From Flagellimonas flava (lineage in GTDB: Bacteria > Bacteroidota > Bacteroidia > Flavobacteriales > Flavobacteriaceae), in the NCBI RefSeq assembly GCF_900129665.1, contig NZ_FQWL01000001.1, forward strand, positions 806,001-870,000: a stretch of 64,000 bases of DNA, read 5' to 3'. A model generated the notes under the pieces. The model was given only the letters and a program-made list of their open reading frames with translations, was not told the origin of the DNA and ran no database searches. Shown here in pieces: positions 62,990 through 64,000 of this stretch. Position 1 is the stretch's first letter, and every line of letters starts with the position of its first letter. The position numbers and the translations under genes were made by a program.

Positions 62990-63079
62990 ACCGTTTATAA
63001 ATACTCTCTTTTTAAGTGCGGTGTTTTTTTCTTACTTGCCTTGAGTTAGCTAATTGCCAAGTTTTATCGAGTCTTTTTC

Positions 63080-63889
63080 ATGAAATCTTTAACTGCCCCT
63101 AACTTAAGTGTACTGACCTTGTTGGTGTTTGTATTCTTTCTTAAGAATGCGTATGCACAGGACCAACGGTTTACCGGAACTTTCTTAAGCGAAGACCAAA
63201 AATTGACTGCACAGGTCAAGTATGAAGATGGGCAATATCAAGGCGTGGTGAATTCTGGAGGCAATTTGTTCGCTTTTAGAGGTGAAATGGAAGGTGAGGT
63301 CATTAAAGGAGAATTGTTTGCGGGAAGTTCGGCTATTCCTTATGTTACCAGCGCCATAGCTGGAGGTATCTCCGTAAAAGCCCAAGGAAATACTATCGTG
63401 TATCACCAAACAAGTCAACAGCATGAATTGGCCAATGTGGATTTAAAACCTTATTTCGTATTATCAGGCACAGGAGGTTCGGCCGACAACCATTCCGTTT
63501 CAATGGATGGTGGGAGCTACCCCGAACTTACAGGTTACATCGCGGGAAGTCAATTGGTATACTACCAGCGTTCGTCCCTTGTGTTGGACGATACAGCAAG
63601 TTCCCTGACCTATGTGAATTTTTGTGGTGATGGGACATTTAATGTTAGCAAGGAAGCATCATACAGTGTAGAAGGTAGATATGGCGGAAATGCACATGGC
63701 GCAAGTAACGGAGCTTACGTGGGAACCTGGAAAGTGGAACAAATTCAAGGAACTCCGTCGCTCATAGTGAATTTTGCAAACGGTCAATACAATTCTTATC
63801 CCATAAATATGGGTTACTTAAATGCAGGCAGATGGCGGATAGGAAATACCCAATACGCCATTCAACGACATAAGGCAATCTGCCGGTAA
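63080..63889 (+). CDS. Hypothetical secreted beta-rich protein
   Basis: A 269-residue exported protein (signal ending near NAYAQDQ). The mature chain is beta-rich and glycine-rich: FTGTFLSEDQKLTAQVKYED and YQGVVNSGGNLFAFRGEMEG, followed by KPYFVLSGTGGSADN and a second half with a C-terminal domain of the 'W-x-V' type (GTWKVEQIQGTPSLIVNFAN). The cysteine pair FCGDG... and KAICR may form a disulfide. I do not recognise a family. No linked gene suggests a function. Confidence 0.55.
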   Translation: MKSLTAPNLSVLTLLVFVFFLKNAYAQDQRFTGTFLSEDQKLTAQVKYEDGQYQGVVNSGGNLFAFRGEMEGEVIKGELFAGSSAIPYVTSAIAGGISVKAQGNTIVYHQTSQQHELANVDLKPYFVLSGTGGSADNHSVSMDGGSYPELTGYIAGSQLVYYQRSSLVLDDTASSLTYVNFCGDGTFNVSKEASYSVEGRYGGNAHGASNGAYVGTWKVEQIQGTPSLIVNFANGQYNSYPINMGYLNAGRWRIGNTQYAIQRHKAICR

Positions 63890-63896
63890 GATGGAC

Positions 63897-64000
63897 TTAC
63901 CAGTCAATGGGTTTAAATGATTGTCCTATTTTAAGACGTTTTCCAGACAACAAAACCAGGTATTCATCTCTTTTGTGTTTTTCCATAGACTGAATACAAT
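63897..64000 (-). CDS. Probable LytTR-type regulator (3' end, partial)
   Basis: Only the last 34 codons are inside the window. The minus strand reads IQSMEKHKRDEYLVLLSGKR, then LKIGQSFKPIDW and a stop. The order 'I-x-S-M-E-K ... E-Y-L-V-L-L-S-G-K-R-L-K-I-x-Q-S-F' resembles the end of LytTR DNA-binding domains. The rest, including the start, lies beyond the right edge. Confidence 0.45.
   Translation of the reverse strand, partial: CIQSMEKHKRDEYLVLLSGKRLKIGQSFKPIDW

Overview
The window looks like chromosomal DNA of a marine-type Flavobacteriaceae bacterium (Bacteroidota), close to Muricauda/Flagellimonas-like genera. This rests on gene content: TlpA-type lipoprotein thiol reductases with a DUF4369-like N-terminus, a fused branched-chain 2-oxoacid dehydrogenase E1, DUF5916 and DUF4251 proteins, OMP_b-brl receptors, LytS/LytTR pairs, and a Smr-less MutS2. 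Coding density is high, GC is moderate, and no rRNA, tRNA, CRISPR array, transposase or integrase was recognised. The genus is a guess; the family is fairly secure.

Region 1 (1-16.9 kb, all minus strand) is a run of small transcription units. It holds an ABC membrane domain/sterol-desaturase-like hydroxylase/Crp-Fnr group, secreted enzymes (amidohydrolase, aspartoacylase-like, S41 protease, gluzincin, alpha/beta hydrolase), rsgA, a nitrilase and several lipoproteins. Two FNR-box-like operators sit at nearly the same distance from the hydroxylase and Crp starts, and a perfect 20-bp palindrome precedes rsgA. A truncated DUF4345 remnant lies behind a lumazine-binding-like gene.

Region 2 (17-24.4 kb) is an accessory-looking stretch: TlpA, DoxX, two Crp/Fnr regulators, a CPBP protease, a VOC protein, membrane proteins and a PIN protein. 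All are on the minus strand, and degenerate copies of one intergenic repeat family separate several of them, giving a cassette-like look.

Region 3 (24.4-32.1 kb) has a porin and an S10 carboxypeptidase whose 3' ends carry clusters of REP-like hairpins and 13-bp tandem repeats. Next come an 81-bp remnant of a second TPR-HTH regulator, a small serine-rich lipoprotein, the intact TPR-HTH regulator and, divergently, a lipoprotein of the cholesterol-dependent-cytolysin-like (CDCL) pore-former family.

Region 4 (32.1-45.3 kb) is mostly housekeeping: mutS2, ung, a response regulator, nucleoside phosphorylase, SUI1, an isopenicillin-N-synthase-like oxygenase, the fused E1, and a lipocalin/OmpA pair ending in a clear terminator.

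Region 5 (45.3-51.4 kb) is the highlight. It is a tightly coupled eight-gene operon with a flavoprotein, a methyltransferase, a type III polyketide synthase, an enoyl-ACP reductase, a hydroxyacyl-ACP dehydratase, a ketosynthase, an ACP and a membrane protein. The layout suggests that an ACP-bound acyl starter is made in the operon, extended and cyclised by the type III PKS, then methylated and hydroxylated, probably to an alkylresorcinol- or quinone-like lipid. The product is an inference.

Region 6 (51.6-64 kb) holds a YceI protein, a DMT transporter, a Crp/Fnr regulator divergent from an MFS transporter, an OMP_b-brl receptor divergent from a LytS/LytTR two-component system, a DUF5916 protein, a DUF4251 lipoprotein, a secreted unknown, and the end of what looks like another LytTR protein.
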